Below, piece by piece: positions 23,501-33,719 of a stretch of 64,000 nt of DNA. The position numbers and the translations under genes are program-made. The notes under the pieces are model-generated. The model was given only the letters and a program-made list of their open reading frames with translations. It was not told the DNA's origin and made no database searches. Origin of the DNA: Paragyromitra xinjiangensis (taxonomy: Eukaryota > Ascomycota > Pezizomycetes > Pezizales > Discinaceae); NCBI GenBank assembly GCA_038503065.1, contig JBCAMK010000016.1:1426001-1490000 (forward strand), written 5' to 3'. The number at the start of each line of letters is the position of its first letter. The first letter of the stretch is position 1.

Positions 23501-25924
23501 TTCATGCGAAGCCTAGTAGTTTGAGTGACGTATAATGAAAGATATCTTGACGTTAATACTAACTCAGCCACGTATCCTCCACATTGAACTAAATAGGAAT
23601 GAGCTTAATACCAAACTTCCAGAGACTTCCTCAAGAACCTTTTCGGTAAGAACTTCCGCTCAAACCCCATGAGGAAAGAACGTGGCAGAAGAAGGACGAG
23701 GTGCAAAGTTTAGGTAACAAGGTCGTTGGCTTGGCCACCAACCATCTGACCGCTCTCTGATACACAAGATATGTGGTATCGCTATTTGGCTGTGTTCACT
23801 TGCATCGAATACTCACCGAAACGCTCTTAAACGAAGTTGGTCTAGATGCTAGGTTACTAGTACAATTGTATCCCATGAAATGCCGAAGGGCACGCAATTG
23901 GTTTCCAAGTACCCGACTGCCGCCCCCAAAAATTCGTGCCAGGCCAGATAGCGTTAGTGCGAGATCTTGGAAAACCATTTGTTCATCGGGGGTACACCTC
24001 AGTCATTTTAGCCAGTGATTCGTTACTGCATAAGACATGGGGGAGGAATCGGTCAAGCAGCGACTACTATAACGGTGATCGTCTATGTTAAACAAGCATT
24101 TAGAAATGTTTAACTCGTTTCTGGTTTACCAATGATTACGAAAATGCATATCAATTCTAGGTAAGCTGTCCCTTTACTCGAATAGACACTAGATATTACA
24201 AATTCGTATGCCCCCACAACGGCCAGTGCATGAATTTCAACTCTATTCAATCCAGGAAATATACTGCAGATCTCTGGTGCATGTAGCGTTGCCTGGGTGG
24301 TTTACGTTCCACCCTCTGTGTGACTGATGCAAACTCTATCCGAACACTGTAAATCGTCGTTTCATATGCACATAACTTAACGTACCCGTGTCCCGTATGG
24401 TTCAAGGGCCTGCTCTACTCTTCACGCCGTCGCCTGAGCTTCCTGGACTAGCTGAAGGGTTTCGACGAACTCGGCAGCTAATACTTACGCATAACCGTTC
24501 CCTAGGGAGTTTGTGTTTCTTGTCGAACACAGCATCTTGTACCTCTGCTCTGTGTATCGAAATCTATCCTGCAGCGACAAGATTATATAAAGAATAAACG
24601 CAAAATTCAACCCTCCTTACGTGCTTCCCTGGCGGGAAAGAACTCAATGCGTGACTATCAGTGTCATACAAAAGAAAGTAGAACAGCTGAGAAATCCGCC
24701 CCGCTATGTGGCACATAGTGGTACTGTCGCGCGTGTACCAAACGACCTTTACTCTTTATTGTACAACGTCAGTCGAATTCACCAACGAGAAGCCACCATC
24801 ACTAAAGAAATAGACAAAGCGGGAAGATAACATGAGTGTAGTTAATACTGCTGAGTGAATGATCGCGTATTGGTTGATCGCAGCCTCAGTGTCATTAGTC
24901 TAGGCGCGCGGTATGCACAGCTATTCACAAAGCATCTCTCGCTTGAAGGGCTGTAAACCAGTGACAACAAAGGTTACGCAATGGCCATGTCTGGGTCTGT
25001 TGGCTTGCGAAGAGCATCGCGTCAATACCAATCAGAGTTGTCGATCCCCTCCCCCAACCAAAATGTTTGATCCCGCGGCCACTGTGTTCAAACACTTTGG
25101 CGCCGACAGCTACCGTCGCGGCTTTGCCCCATGTCCCCAGTAATTGTAGTAGTTAGATTCGCCAGTAGGCAGATGGAGGTACAATTGTTTTCGGGGTAAT
25201 CAAATCTCTACTTCTCCGCTCCAACAATTCCGTTTCCGCACATTCTCGCCTTCCTGGAGTTCTTCGTCTTGCAAGACTAACCGCCCCAGGGGCGAAAGCG
25301 GCTGCCCACCAGACAAACAGAGTACACATCGAATACAGACTTCATTTCCGGCACGTCTCGTATACCGAGTAACGGGCTCGTAGGCGAAATGAAATACACA
25401 GCTCGATGTTTGTCCGTAAGTTATTTCCTGTTACTTTTCTTATCCCTGCGCTTCACTCATCACCTAGCGCTACCACCACCCCTATCATTCAGCCGCCCCC
25501 AATTATATGAACAAGGTGCAGCCGTCCGCTTCGATCATACAGCTACCCCCGGGCGGCCACGTTTCTACCTTGCTGCGTCCTGGAATAGCCACCCCCGCAT
25601 ACCTGTGGCCTGAGTCCTTGAAAGCTCCTTTGCATGCACACATACATAGTTACCTTTCCCCCCTGTATAAGAAAGCCGTCCGGGTTTTGCAAGAAAAAAA
25701 CGTTGGTGTGCATCTCGCCTACTTCACTCAGTCTGTATCTATCTCACGCAAGTCGCAATTAAGGTATGTCAAACAGGCGGCACTCGGCATTTCATTTAAT
25801 AATGACCTCCCACCCCACCATTGTGCTAACTATTCACTCCTCCAGAAAGCTTCCACCATCCTGAAGTCTACTCTTCATAAAGCCCCTGCCTCAATTCATT
25901 CCTATCCCGAAACTTCAAACAGCC
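20573..25924. other. Long region without a recognised gene
   Basis: Over 5 kb with only short, motif-free frames on both strands, no tRNA-like B-box arrangement I could confirm and no obvious repeat structure. The last few hundred bases, rich in CT, look like the promoter and 5' UTR of the gene at 25925. Confidence 0.5.
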
Positions 25925-26458
25925 ATGCCTCCACCAACACCACTCTCAATCGGCCTTACTTCTGCTTCACGGGCTCCATTCTCACCTCTACCCTCAGAGC
26001 TTCCCCGAACACCCATCAACGGGCACTTTGACGGCCTAAAGACCCACGAAGAATGTCTCAAGACTCCAATAACACCACCGGCGGCCTATACAGAATTTCT
26101 CAGAAATACAGTTACTAGCCCAGCATTAAAATCACCTGGATATCCTCCAACATCGGGAAAAGCACATGCAAATACACAAGGGTATTACACCCCGACAACA
26201 CCCTATCCTCTACCACAATCAACTGCCAGGCGGCTACGCATTCCATCATCGCCTGCTTCATCCAACCACTCTCCCTCCACTGAATCCCCCGCATCCGCCA
26301 CCTCGCGATCACCGTCTGATGAAGAAGCCGAGGGAGAGGTTAGAGCGAATGGCCAGCGACAGGTTACAGTGAAGCAAGTCGTCACCACCACGGTTACTTT
26401 CACCCCAAGGATGAGTCTCATGCCTGCCCCAAAGGGTAAGAGGAGAAGGATCGAATAG
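25925..26458 (+). CDS. Small Ser/Thr-Pro-rich protein, probably nuclear
   Basis: Intronless, 177 residues. Rich in TP and SP dipeptides (KTPITPPAAYTEFLR, TSPALKSPGYPPTSG, YYTPTTPYPLPQ), an acidic patch (SDEEAEGEV), a QVTVKQVVTTTVTFTPR segment and a basic C-terminus GKRRRIE resembling a nuclear localisation signal. The CT-rich leader before the ATG suits a housekeeping fungal promoter. I recall conserved short fungal proteins of this style but cannot name a family. TP/SP density suggests phosphorylation by proline-directed kinases (inference). Confidence 0.7.
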   Translation: MPPPTPLSIGLTSASRAPFSPLPSELPRTPINGHFDGLKTHEECLKTPITPPAAYTEFLRNTVTSPALKSPGYPPTSGKAHANTQGYYTPTTPYPLPQSTARRLRIPSSPASSNHSPSTESPASATSRSPSDEEAEGEVRANGQRQVTVKQVVTTTVTFTPRMSLMPAPKGKRRRIE

Positions 26459-28233
26459 ATTGCCTAAGGGGTTTTGTGGTTTACATATATATTTTCCTGT
26501 TTCTTCAGCACGGCGTCCATCTTTCTAGCTCTTCCATTCCCTTGTCTTATTTCCTATTAGGGTTGCAAAGGCGCATTTTCTTATTTTTATTCGCGAAAGA
26601 GTTGGTGGTATTAGTGGGGAGATTAAATCTTCCTTGGAAGGAAAAGGAGTCAATTCGCCTTCGCTGAAACTGGGTTTTGCGTAATCACCTTCATCTTCGT
26701 TTCTTTTTTCATAAGCCCGGCCTATTTTGTAGGCGGACGATCTACAGCAAATCTTTTCTTTTTGCTTTTCACACCATCTAGCATCTGCTTTTCTCGTTAC
26801 GCTGTTTATTTTTTCCCGTCTGTACATTTTCCTCCTACCTAAATGTAAATTTTTTTTTGAAGTATCCTATAGCTTCATTTCGTTCTCACCGCAAATTTAC
26901 ACTTCCTCCGAGATTATTCCGTTTTGTTTATATTATCGATATCATATTCACATGCCACATTTCACCGGTCCATAAATCTCCTCCCTCCCACAGGGGTCTT
27001 CAAGGGGGGTAGGGGGGTAAGGGGGGCAAGTTGAGGCTCCTACCGCCGGACCCAAAGTGTCGGGACGACATGGTAGTGGCACTATTTTCAGAACCATGGT
27101 GAAAATAGCTCCGGCGGCTAGACGTCAAATCAGAGTGCACGATCGCCCAAATAGCCCTGCCAAGTGGTGTTACACAGGTTTGTTTTTCCCTTTCGGTTCT
27201 GTGCCACTGCCGTGCATTCACAAAGGGCACGGTCCCGTGAGGATTTCTACCGAAAATGGTGGTGGTAGGGATTCGCTATAGCGCGACCGTTGAGTGATAG
27301 GATGTAGGGAATTGTAGGAGTGGGAAATCGGATTTAATTCGGTTATCAGGTGATGGATACGTATTATTGGTTGCGCATGCGGCCAAGGGTGAGGAGTAGC
27401 TACTTAATTCATACCCAATTTTGGCCTGTTGGCTGCGTACTAAAAGTACTCTTTCCGCTTAAGACGTCCACTCCACATATCCTATTTTTACCTATTAGAA
27501 CACCACGAAGACAACCACGCTGTAGTAATTCCTATACAATATGACTGTGCTTGGTTAATCTAGTTTGCTGTTTGCAGTATTGTTTGCGAAACTATATTGG
27601 GAGATATACGAGTTATTCATAGAGGACGGGAGGGAGCGGATATATAGTTTATTAAGCTTAAGCAAACGGCAAGTATCATGGAATTCATCTAAAGAAAAAA
27701 TAAAGAAACCTTGTAACGGAGCTTTCTGACCGATTGCACCTGGCTTAGGATTTAAATTTAGTGTTAATTCAGCTAATAGCCTATAGGTTTACATTCTAAC
27801 CTCGAGAGTAATATAATCGATTGATGATGATATCGATATATTGAGTGATTTACTCTAGCTAACGACGCTACCACAGTAAGGTGAGGTTCGTCTAATAAGC
27901 AATCACAAACCCTCACTCGTCCCTCCCAACCCCCAAGATCGGGGCGCAGTCACCACCATTCCGGAAGCGTTCGGCCCATCATAGCCATATAGTTCCGACT
28001 TCCGGACCTTCTATTCGGCTATGCCCGACTAACGGCTAATTAATAAACTGCGGGGAAACAAGGCTGTGAAATACTGTTAAGCTACATACAATACGACAGA
28101 ATATTAGAGCTTCTCAAAAAGGCAACTGCTACTGCACGTCCAATATCACTAGCATCCTGGAACTACACCGACATAGCGGTGAGCCAAACAATAGATACCA
28201 TCTCCTGGGATCCGTGGTTCTGATCGCCTACTA
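26459..28233. other. Intergenic; no gene recognised
   Basis: 3' flank of the preceding gene, then sequence without supported frames up to the target duplication of the LINE. Confidence 0.5.
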
Positions 28234-28247
28234 TTCAGAAATCCCAG
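28234..28247. repeat. 14-bp target-site duplication of the LINE (3' side)
   Basis: TTCAGAAATCCCAG is identical to 54604-54617 on the other side of the nest. Confidence 0.85.
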
Positions 28248-28269
28248 ATAGATAGATAGATAGATATTT
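28248..28269 (-). repeat. TATC-type 3' tail of the LINE
   Basis: Reads (ATAG/GATA)n on the plus strand, directly abutting the target duplication. Replaces the poly(A) tail, as in many fungal and I-clade LINEs. Confidence 0.7.
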
Positions 28270-28482
28270 CATTTACGCATCCAGCCCTAAAGCTATGGCG
28301 ATATACGCTAAAAACAAACCAAAACAAAAAATAAAACAAAAATAACAAAAATAAAACAAAACCAAACCAAAACCAAACATAAAAACAAAAACACAAACCG
28401 CCAACCAAGCAACCGCATAACCTAAAAATAAAATAAAAATAAAATAAAAAATAAAAATAAAACACCATCTTATAACACTTTA

Positions 28483-29346
28483 TTAACGCTCCAACTCTCC
28501 AAAGCCCCAATCCAATTCCTCATTTTCTCTCTCGACTTCCCCTCTTGCTTCTCTCACTCCTCGCTTAAATTCTTTCCATATCTCAATCCCCCATTTTGCT
28601 CCTTCGCTCGTATACAGAAGTAGCGCAATCGACAACTCTTCTCCTAACACTTCTATTGCTTCCTCTCTTGCGTCCAAACTGAACATACATTCCGTTAACA
28701 CGTGTTTGACATCCTGTTTGCCTTTTCCACATTCGCATTTATCGTCATCTCGTTTGCCGATTCTTTTTGCGTATTCGTGGACCCATATGTGTTCGGTTCT
28801 CAGCCTGCTGAGGATTACTGGGCCTTCTCGTTCGTGTGCTGCAAATCTCACCACTTTTCGTCGTGTGGGTTCAAGCTCATATCTTGATCCTTTACTTGGA
28901 TGATTTTTCCAGAATTGTGTCCATTGTGTAATGCTGTCGGATCTTGCTTTGGCTTCCAAATAGGCTAGAGATATGAAACTATCTTTATCTCGGGGTTGCT
29001 TTGTGCCTTTCTTTGCTAAGGCATCCGCTTTTTCGTTGCCGTTTATTCCGACATGAGCCTTTACCCATTCAAAGGTAGTTGTAATGCCGTTGGTCCTTGC
29101 CGCATCCATTTCCCATCTAACTTTGTGCGCCATCATTTCTCCAGGCCCTCTTTCTCTCTTCCCTATCCTTCTCATCGCTTCCTGACTATCTATCCTTATC
29201 ACCAATTTCCTAACTCCCTTTCGCCTGCACTCTTTCACCCCTTGCTCAACTGCTTTCTTAATCCCGACCATTTCTGCATCCATAATTTCCATCTCATTGC
29301 CCATGCCGAAGCTAGCTCCCCATTCTAACCTGCCATCTCTTCCCAA
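28483..29346 (-). CDS. LINE ORF2, C-terminal segment (RNase H and zinc knuckle), cut off by insertion
   Basis: 288 codons including the stop, continuing ORF2 of the LINE from 48761 once element A and one CCTGC copy are removed (…VGVGVC-R-LGRDGRLEW…). Carries the remaining RNase H residues: Glu in MDAEMVGIKKAV, Asp in IRIDSQEA, and VKAHVGINGNEKADALAKKG. After it comes a C-terminal CxC-x7-H-x4-C knuckle (CECGKGKQDVKHVLTEC) typical of I/Jockey/Tad ORF2 proteins. Both segment lengths are multiples of three, so the original frame was uninterrupted here. Confidence 0.9.
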   Translation of the reverse strand: MGRDGRLEWGASFGMGNEMEIMDAEMVGIKKAVEQGVKECRRKGVRKLVIRIDSQEAMRRIGKRERGPGEMMAHKVRWEMDAARTNGITTTFEWVKAHVGINGNEKADALAKKGTKQPRDKDSFISLAYLEAKARSDSITQWTQFWKNHPSKGSRYELEPTRRKVVRFAAHEREGPVILSRLRTEHIWVHEYAKRIGKRDDDKCECGKGKQDVKHVLTECMFSLDAREEAIEVLGEELSIALLLYTSEGAKWGIEIWKEFKRGVREARGEVERENEELDWGFGELER

Positions 29347-29351
29347 CCTGC
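29347..29351. repeat. Target-site duplication CCTGC of element A (left)
   Basis: Matches 48761-48765 on the right. Removing one copy together with the element restores the LINE reading frame. Confidence 0.85.
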
Positions 29352-29554
29352 TTTCATGGATAAGGGTCAGGCACAGGTGCGGTGTTAAGGATTAGTCATT
29401 GTGTTATTTCGTTGTGTTTCTTTGTGATTCGGTTGGGTTGTTTCGAATGGTTGAGTCATGAATGAGTCATAGAAAGGGGAAGATTGGGTATATAAGCGAT
29501 GGATTTCCGTGGTTGTAATTGTTCTTTTCTTTCTTTCCTTAAGCAACGTTTCTT

Positions 29555-31740
29555 CTTCTCCCCGCTACGCGAACTTCCCCATTAGGAAATAGCAACGCCA
29601 ACATTTCTCCACTTTCTCACGATAGTTCTTTAACTTTGGCTTCACGCCTACCCCGCACAACGATACGTTGAGCCTCGCTTCCCCAACGCAACTTCGTTTC
29701 GCCCAAAGGGTACTCACACAGAGCCCTCGTTCTCCTCTACCCACCAGTTAGTTATTGATACGGTCGGCGTCAAAACTGGCTCATCAATACACTCTCGACG
29801 AAATCATGCCTCGCGGTAAGCGAGCATCATCAGGCCAGTCAGGGAGGGCGGAGACGCCTTCCCAACACCATGTTCAAACCACCATCCCCTTTCACGGAAC
29901 TCCCTCTCGCTCCAGTACCCCATCTGGAAGACCTTACTACCTTTCCCCACCTGCTGGGGTCACGGCTGAAACCAAAATCCCAGGGGCCATCATAGTCAGA
30001 AAACCCAAATTAATTGACCAACTCCTCGGCCGTTGGTTCGCAACCAACGATCCAGATTGGATTTCCGCCTGCCAGACTTGTCCTGCTAACCCAGGACACC
30101 CAGATCATAAGGGAGTTCTTTTCCCTTCCCGCCCATCCTCACCAGTTCAGATACAGGACACAGAGATGAGCACAGGAGTCGAGGAAACTCAACTCAGCCA
30201 ACTCAACCCTCTCCCCCTCCCATCCCTTTCCTTCACGCAACACTCTGGCAACATCCCATGGAGCCAGACCCCCCTCCAGGAGTCCCAGGACACCAACCTA
30301 CCTCCCCGCCCGCCAGTTGACGCCGATTTTGAAACAGGTTTCAACAACAGCGTCGATTACACCGGCTGCAAAGCCTCCTTCCCTAGCCATGACCTTTGGC
30401 TCATGGCCAGTTTTCAAGCCTGGTCCTCGCACCATGCCACCTTTCCCCTTTTGAAAACCATCAAGCAACTACAAGGAGAGGTCGCTCGTCTCCATACCGA
30501 GTCCCGTGACCTTCGCTCGCAAGTTCTTAAACTTGCCAACCGACCCCCTCCCCCACCTCCACCACCAGTTGTCCCCGTTCCTCTTGCTGCTTTGGCTACT
30601 ACAGTCAATGCTCCCCCACCTCCACCAGTTAACTGGGCTGCAGTAGCCGCTGCTCCAGCTCCAGTTTCCAAACCTGCCCCCAAACCCAAGCCTGCACCCC
30701 TCATCAAACCAGATTACACCAGGGTCAATCGTGAGCTGGTAGTTCAGATCGAGGGCCCCATTCCCAACCCCCCAACAGACGACAGGATTAAATCGGTTGT
30801 CAACAAAGTCCTAGACAGCACCGGTGCCAGTATCATCATGGCACGCCGTACTCCCCGTAACAATATTATTCTCGAAACCCCGCTTGACACTCCAGCCTCC
30901 GTTGTAGATGTCTACTCCAAGGAAATTGGAGAAGCACTCCAGGAAGAAGGGATTTCGGTCACTTCAATCCACATTAATCAAGTTTGGTCCAAGTTCATCG
31001 TCCATGGCATTCCCACCTCCGTTGGCGACGGCTCCGATGCAGGCAACCTTGTGGCCTCTGAGCTCAAGGTAGCTTACCCCTTTCTCACTCTCGCACAACT
31101 CCCACGCTGGCTCTCCTCTCCCCAGTCCCGTGAAGGAAAAGCACATTCCTCCATGGTCTTATCTTTTAACGGCTCTTACAACATGTCCACCCTTGGTGTC
31201 AAGAGCTTCATCATGTTCAATAGGAACTGCAAGGTTCAGCCCTACGTCTCATTCCAACCCGACACTCAATGCAGGAAATGCTTCGCTTATGGTCATGCCA
31301 CCACAATGTGCAAGCACGATACCGGTCGTTGCGCAGTTTGCGCAGAACCCCATCTCACTCGCAATCACAAGTGTTCCTCTTGTAAAGGAGGTTCATCATG
31401 CATTCACCCACCCATCCGATGTGCCAACTGCCCTGGCAGACCTGGTCACAAAGCCGACGACCCAAATTGTCCATCAAGGGTCAAATACGCCATTAGCAAC
31501 AAAGGTAAAGGGAAGGAAGTCACGATGGAAGTTTAGTTTTTCCTTTCGCTTAAGTTTCAGTTAAGGTTTTATTTTACGATATTTTTCCTTTATTTTTCGC
31601 TTGATATTTTTGTTTGATTTACTCATGTTGCGTGGGTTGAATAAGTAACCCGTTTATGTATTTATCTTTTTGGCGGTTTGGTTGGCGCGCGATAAGCATT
31701 TAGTTGCTTCTATGCGAAATAAAATATATTATTATTATTA
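29555..31740 (+). mobile_element. ORF1-only LINE-like element ('element C') inside the 5' LTR of element A
   Basis: 2,186 bp bounded by TTTCTT duplications (29549-29554 and 31741-31746); the intact LTR at 48342-48760 shows the empty site. It has a 5' leader, one ORF1-type gene (29806-31536), about 200 bp of 3' UTR and a 3' tail of ATT repeats (AATATATTATTATTATTA). No ORF2 (endonuclease/RT) is present, although both ends look genuine. This resembles the half-LINE (HAL1) arrangement and implies mobilisation in trans. It is inserted just after the presumed transcription start of element A. Confidence 0.75.
29806..31536 (+). CDS. LINE ORF1-type nucleic-acid-binding protein of element C
   Basis: 576 residues from the ATG at 29806 (MPRGKRASSGQSG); an extended open frame begins 17 codons earlier without an ATG. 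N-terminal half is low-complexity, with proline runs near residues 240-300. A conserved central region follows (RVNRELVVQIEGPIPNPP onward). Near the C-terminus is a cluster of Cys/His knuckles: CRKCFAYGHATTMC (CX2CX4HX4C), CAVCAEPHLTRNHKC and CSSCKGGSSC. This is the layout of ORF1 proteins of Tad/I-type LINEs, which bind element RNA. It is unlike ORF1 of the surrounding LINE in sequence, so it belongs to another family. Confidence 0.8.
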   Translation: MPRGKRASSGQSGRAETPSQHHVQTTIPFHGTPSRSSTPSGRPYYLSPPAGVTAETKIPGAIIVRKPKLIDQLLGRWFATNDPDWISACQTCPANPGHPDHKGVLFPSRPSSPVQIQDTEMSTGVEETQLSQLNPLPLPSLSFTQHSGNIPWSQTPLQESQDTNLPPRPPVDADFETGFNNSVDYTGCKASFPSHDLWLMASFQAWSSHHATFPLLKTIKQLQGEVARLHTESRDLRSQVLKLANRPPPPPPPPVVPVPLAALATTVNAPPPPPVNWAAVAAAPAPVSKPAPKPKPAPLIKPDYTRVNRELVVQIEGPIPNPPTDDRIKSVVNKVLDSTGASIIMARRTPRNNIILETPLDTPASVVDVYSKEIGEALQEEGISVTSIHINQVWSKFIVHGIPTSVGDGSDAGNLVASELKVAYPFLTLAQLPRWLSSPQSREGKAHSSMVLSFNGSYNMSTLGVKSFIMFNRNCKVQPYVSFQPDTQCRKCFAYGHATTMCKHDTGRCAVCAEPHLTRNHKCSSCKGGSSCIHPPIRCANCPGRPGHKADDPNCPSRVKYAISNKGKGKEVTMEV

Positions 31741-31964
31741 TTTCTTACTTTACTTCTACCCTACTGCTTTAGAAATATCATCTCTGTTTCTACCCCAGAA
31801 ACATCATCGTCGCTGTCGCTGTGACCCCAGAATCACCTTGATTCTTACCCTACGTGAGGCCTGTGGAAAACATTGTATAATCATTGTAGCGAAGTCTCTT
31901 TCAAGTAGCACTGCTCACCTTTGGGGATACCGAAGGGCTTGTTGAAACCTCGCTCCCTGAGATT

Positions 31965-31973
31965 ACGTTGCTT
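31965..31973 (+). other. Self-priming site (PBS) of element A
   Basis: ACGTTGCTT, two bases after the 5' LTR, is the reverse complement of AAGCAACGT at 29541-29549 / 48531-48539 inside the LTR, 46 nt after the TATA box. In Tf1/sushi-type chromoviruses the 5' end of the mRNA folds back on the PBS as primer, and the arrangement here fits that. No tRNA-type TGG PBS is seen at this place. Confidence 0.6.
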
Positions 31974-32184
31974 CCTCATCCACACCCCTCACCATAAGAA
32001 CGCACGCTCTATGGGCATTGCATCGCGGATTTACCAATCCATCCTTCACCTTTTCCCTTGCACAACTGCCCGAAGAACCCCTGAACCAACGCTAGTTGTA
32101 CCTGACTGGTTGGATCACGAATACCTAAGGACCAACTCAACCCACTCCACCATTTCCAAAATCACCTAAGGAAATATCTTCACC

Positions 32185-32771
32185 ATGTCGGCTGTACCTA
32201 ACCCCGCGCCCTCCGATGCCCAAACATCCGCAACCTGGGATTTCCCAACCCAAGACCGTTTTGCTGAACTGGCTGGCACGGATATCGCTAGACTTTACCA
32301 AGATACCCGCGCCTACATCCATAGGCTTGAATTACAAATCGAAGCAAGTGATGAAGCCCGTGAGAACGCGGAACAAACCCTGGGCACGACCCAAATACAG
32401 CTCACCAACGCCAATGCAACCCTCCAACAAGCCAACCAAACCACTGACCGCTTACGAAGGGAGAGGGATCAAGCTCGCTTGGGAGCACAACGAGAATCAC
32501 GTCCTCACTCCCCAGCACCACCTCCACCCCCCCCATTGGTAAGTCAACACCGGTCAGAAAAAATGCCCGACCCAGAGAAGTTCGATGGGTCTCGCGATAA
32601 ACTCCCCGGTTTTGTTCTCCAGCTCCGCTCCAAGCTATCGGTCAACAACGACCGCTTCACCAACGAGAATAATAAGATTCTCTATACCATCAATCGTTTG
32701 GAGGGGGCTGCTCTTGAACAAGTCCGTCACACTGTCCTCCCTAATGGGACAACCACTTGGACCAACGCCGC
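32185..32771 (+). CDS. Element A Gag, N-terminal segment
   Basis: 195 codons plus two bases, interrupted by element B; it resumes at 43951 in frame. Starts MSAVPNPAPSDAQ, then a coiled-coil-like stretch (YIHRLELQIEASDEARENAE onward), a proline linker and the start of the capsid-like region (MPDPEKFDGSRDKLPGFVLQ). The frame that continues past 32771 enters the LTR of element B and is not genuine Gag. Confidence 0.85.
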
Positions 32772-33167
32772 TGTGGTGGGGCGCGCGGGAGGTGGAAGGA
32801 AGCGATGGATAAGTCACGTGCGCGGTCACGTGTATAAGGGTTAGGGGTATTGACAGCGGAGGATTTCTATTACTGTTCAACATTTCCTGTCGATTCTATT
32901 CCTATTCACTACTCTATTCTTTCCTATCTATCTACCTACCTATCTATTTTTGTATCGTATTCCTTTGTGGCGGGCTTTTGCCTTGCCTTATTCGTATCGA
33001 ATATATCCTTCCTATTCGCTCGATTCCACGCCTAATAATCCGCATATATGTGCCTCGCTATAGGACATCGAAGTCCGCGTCGACGCAGTCTCTTCTTCAC
33101 AGCGCGAAGGCAGCGAATATCAGATCTCTGCGTCAAACTGGCAGAGTCTCCTACGCACTCGCCCACA
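32772..33167 (+). repeat. 5' LTR of element B
   Basis: 396 bp, TGTGGTGG to GCCCACA, reading as identical to 43551-43946. Contains CACGTGTATAAGGG (TATA-like) and one GCGTCGACGC palindrome. It is followed by A and TGGTCCCTTCGACC, a candidate tRNA-type primer site. Confidence 0.9.
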
Positions 33168-33286
33168 ATGGTCCCTTCGACCAGAGAGATTGATACGCTA
33201 GGCTTCCTACGTACGAAGAAAAGCAGTCACGCAGCGAATCGCACACACACGCACACACGGAAGGCACGGAGTCTAGAGAAGCTATT

Positions 33287-33450
33287 CGGCAGAGAATTCC
33301 CACGGCGGAATAGACTGTGGAGACGCTATAGGGCGCTAGAAGAGTTTTCTTCGGCAGAGAATTCCCGGTGCGGAATAGGCTGCGAAGTAACGGGATATAG
33401 AGCATTTGAGGCGGCAGAGAAATTCCGTAGCGGATTAGACTGTGCCTATT
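33287..33450 (+). repeat. Three imperfect tandem units in the leader of element B
   Basis: Units starting at 33287, 33352 and 33412 share CGGCAGAGAATTCC, then GCGGAATAGRCTG, spaced 65 and 60 bp. They lie between the 5' LTR and gag, where packaging or dimerisation signals of LTR elements usually are. Function not shown. Confidence 0.6.
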
Positions 33451-33719
33451 GCGGTAGAGGTCGGCTTGCCGATAGCGACGGACTGCGCAAGGAAAAATTT
33501 GTGGCAGGGAAGTCTTCTATGGAAGGGCTAGGCTGTACAATTAATACGGGATCTCGGAAGTTCAGCAGCCGAATTGGCAGGAAGGCAGCAGATGCCACAA
33601 GGCTATATCCCTCCAACACCCCGCGAAAAGAGCAAAAAGATTCAGACTTCGTACGACTCACAGCAGAACTCGCAGCACTCACAGTATTCACCGTATTCGC
33701 CCTATCAATCACAGCAAGC

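Larger units (their letters stand above)
29352..31962 (+). repeat. 5' LTR of element A, split by element C
   Basis: LTR sequence at 29352-29554 and 31747-31962 (203 + 216 = 419 bp) matches the 3' LTR at 48342-48760. TATATAA at 29489-29495, and AAGCAACGT at 29541-29549 is the likely transcript start. Termini are TTTCATGG and CCCTGAGA, not TG..CA. Element C lies between. Confidence 0.88.

Noticed and set aside
28702..28903. Plus-strand frames over the RNase H segment
   Set aside because: Antisense of a well-supported RNase H/zinc-knuckle coding sequence.
33048..33719. N-terminal extension of element B Gag from 33048
   Set aside because: It begins inside the 5' LTR and runs through the leader repeats. 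The Met at 33720 starts the part with Gag-like composition. Kept as an uncertainty only.
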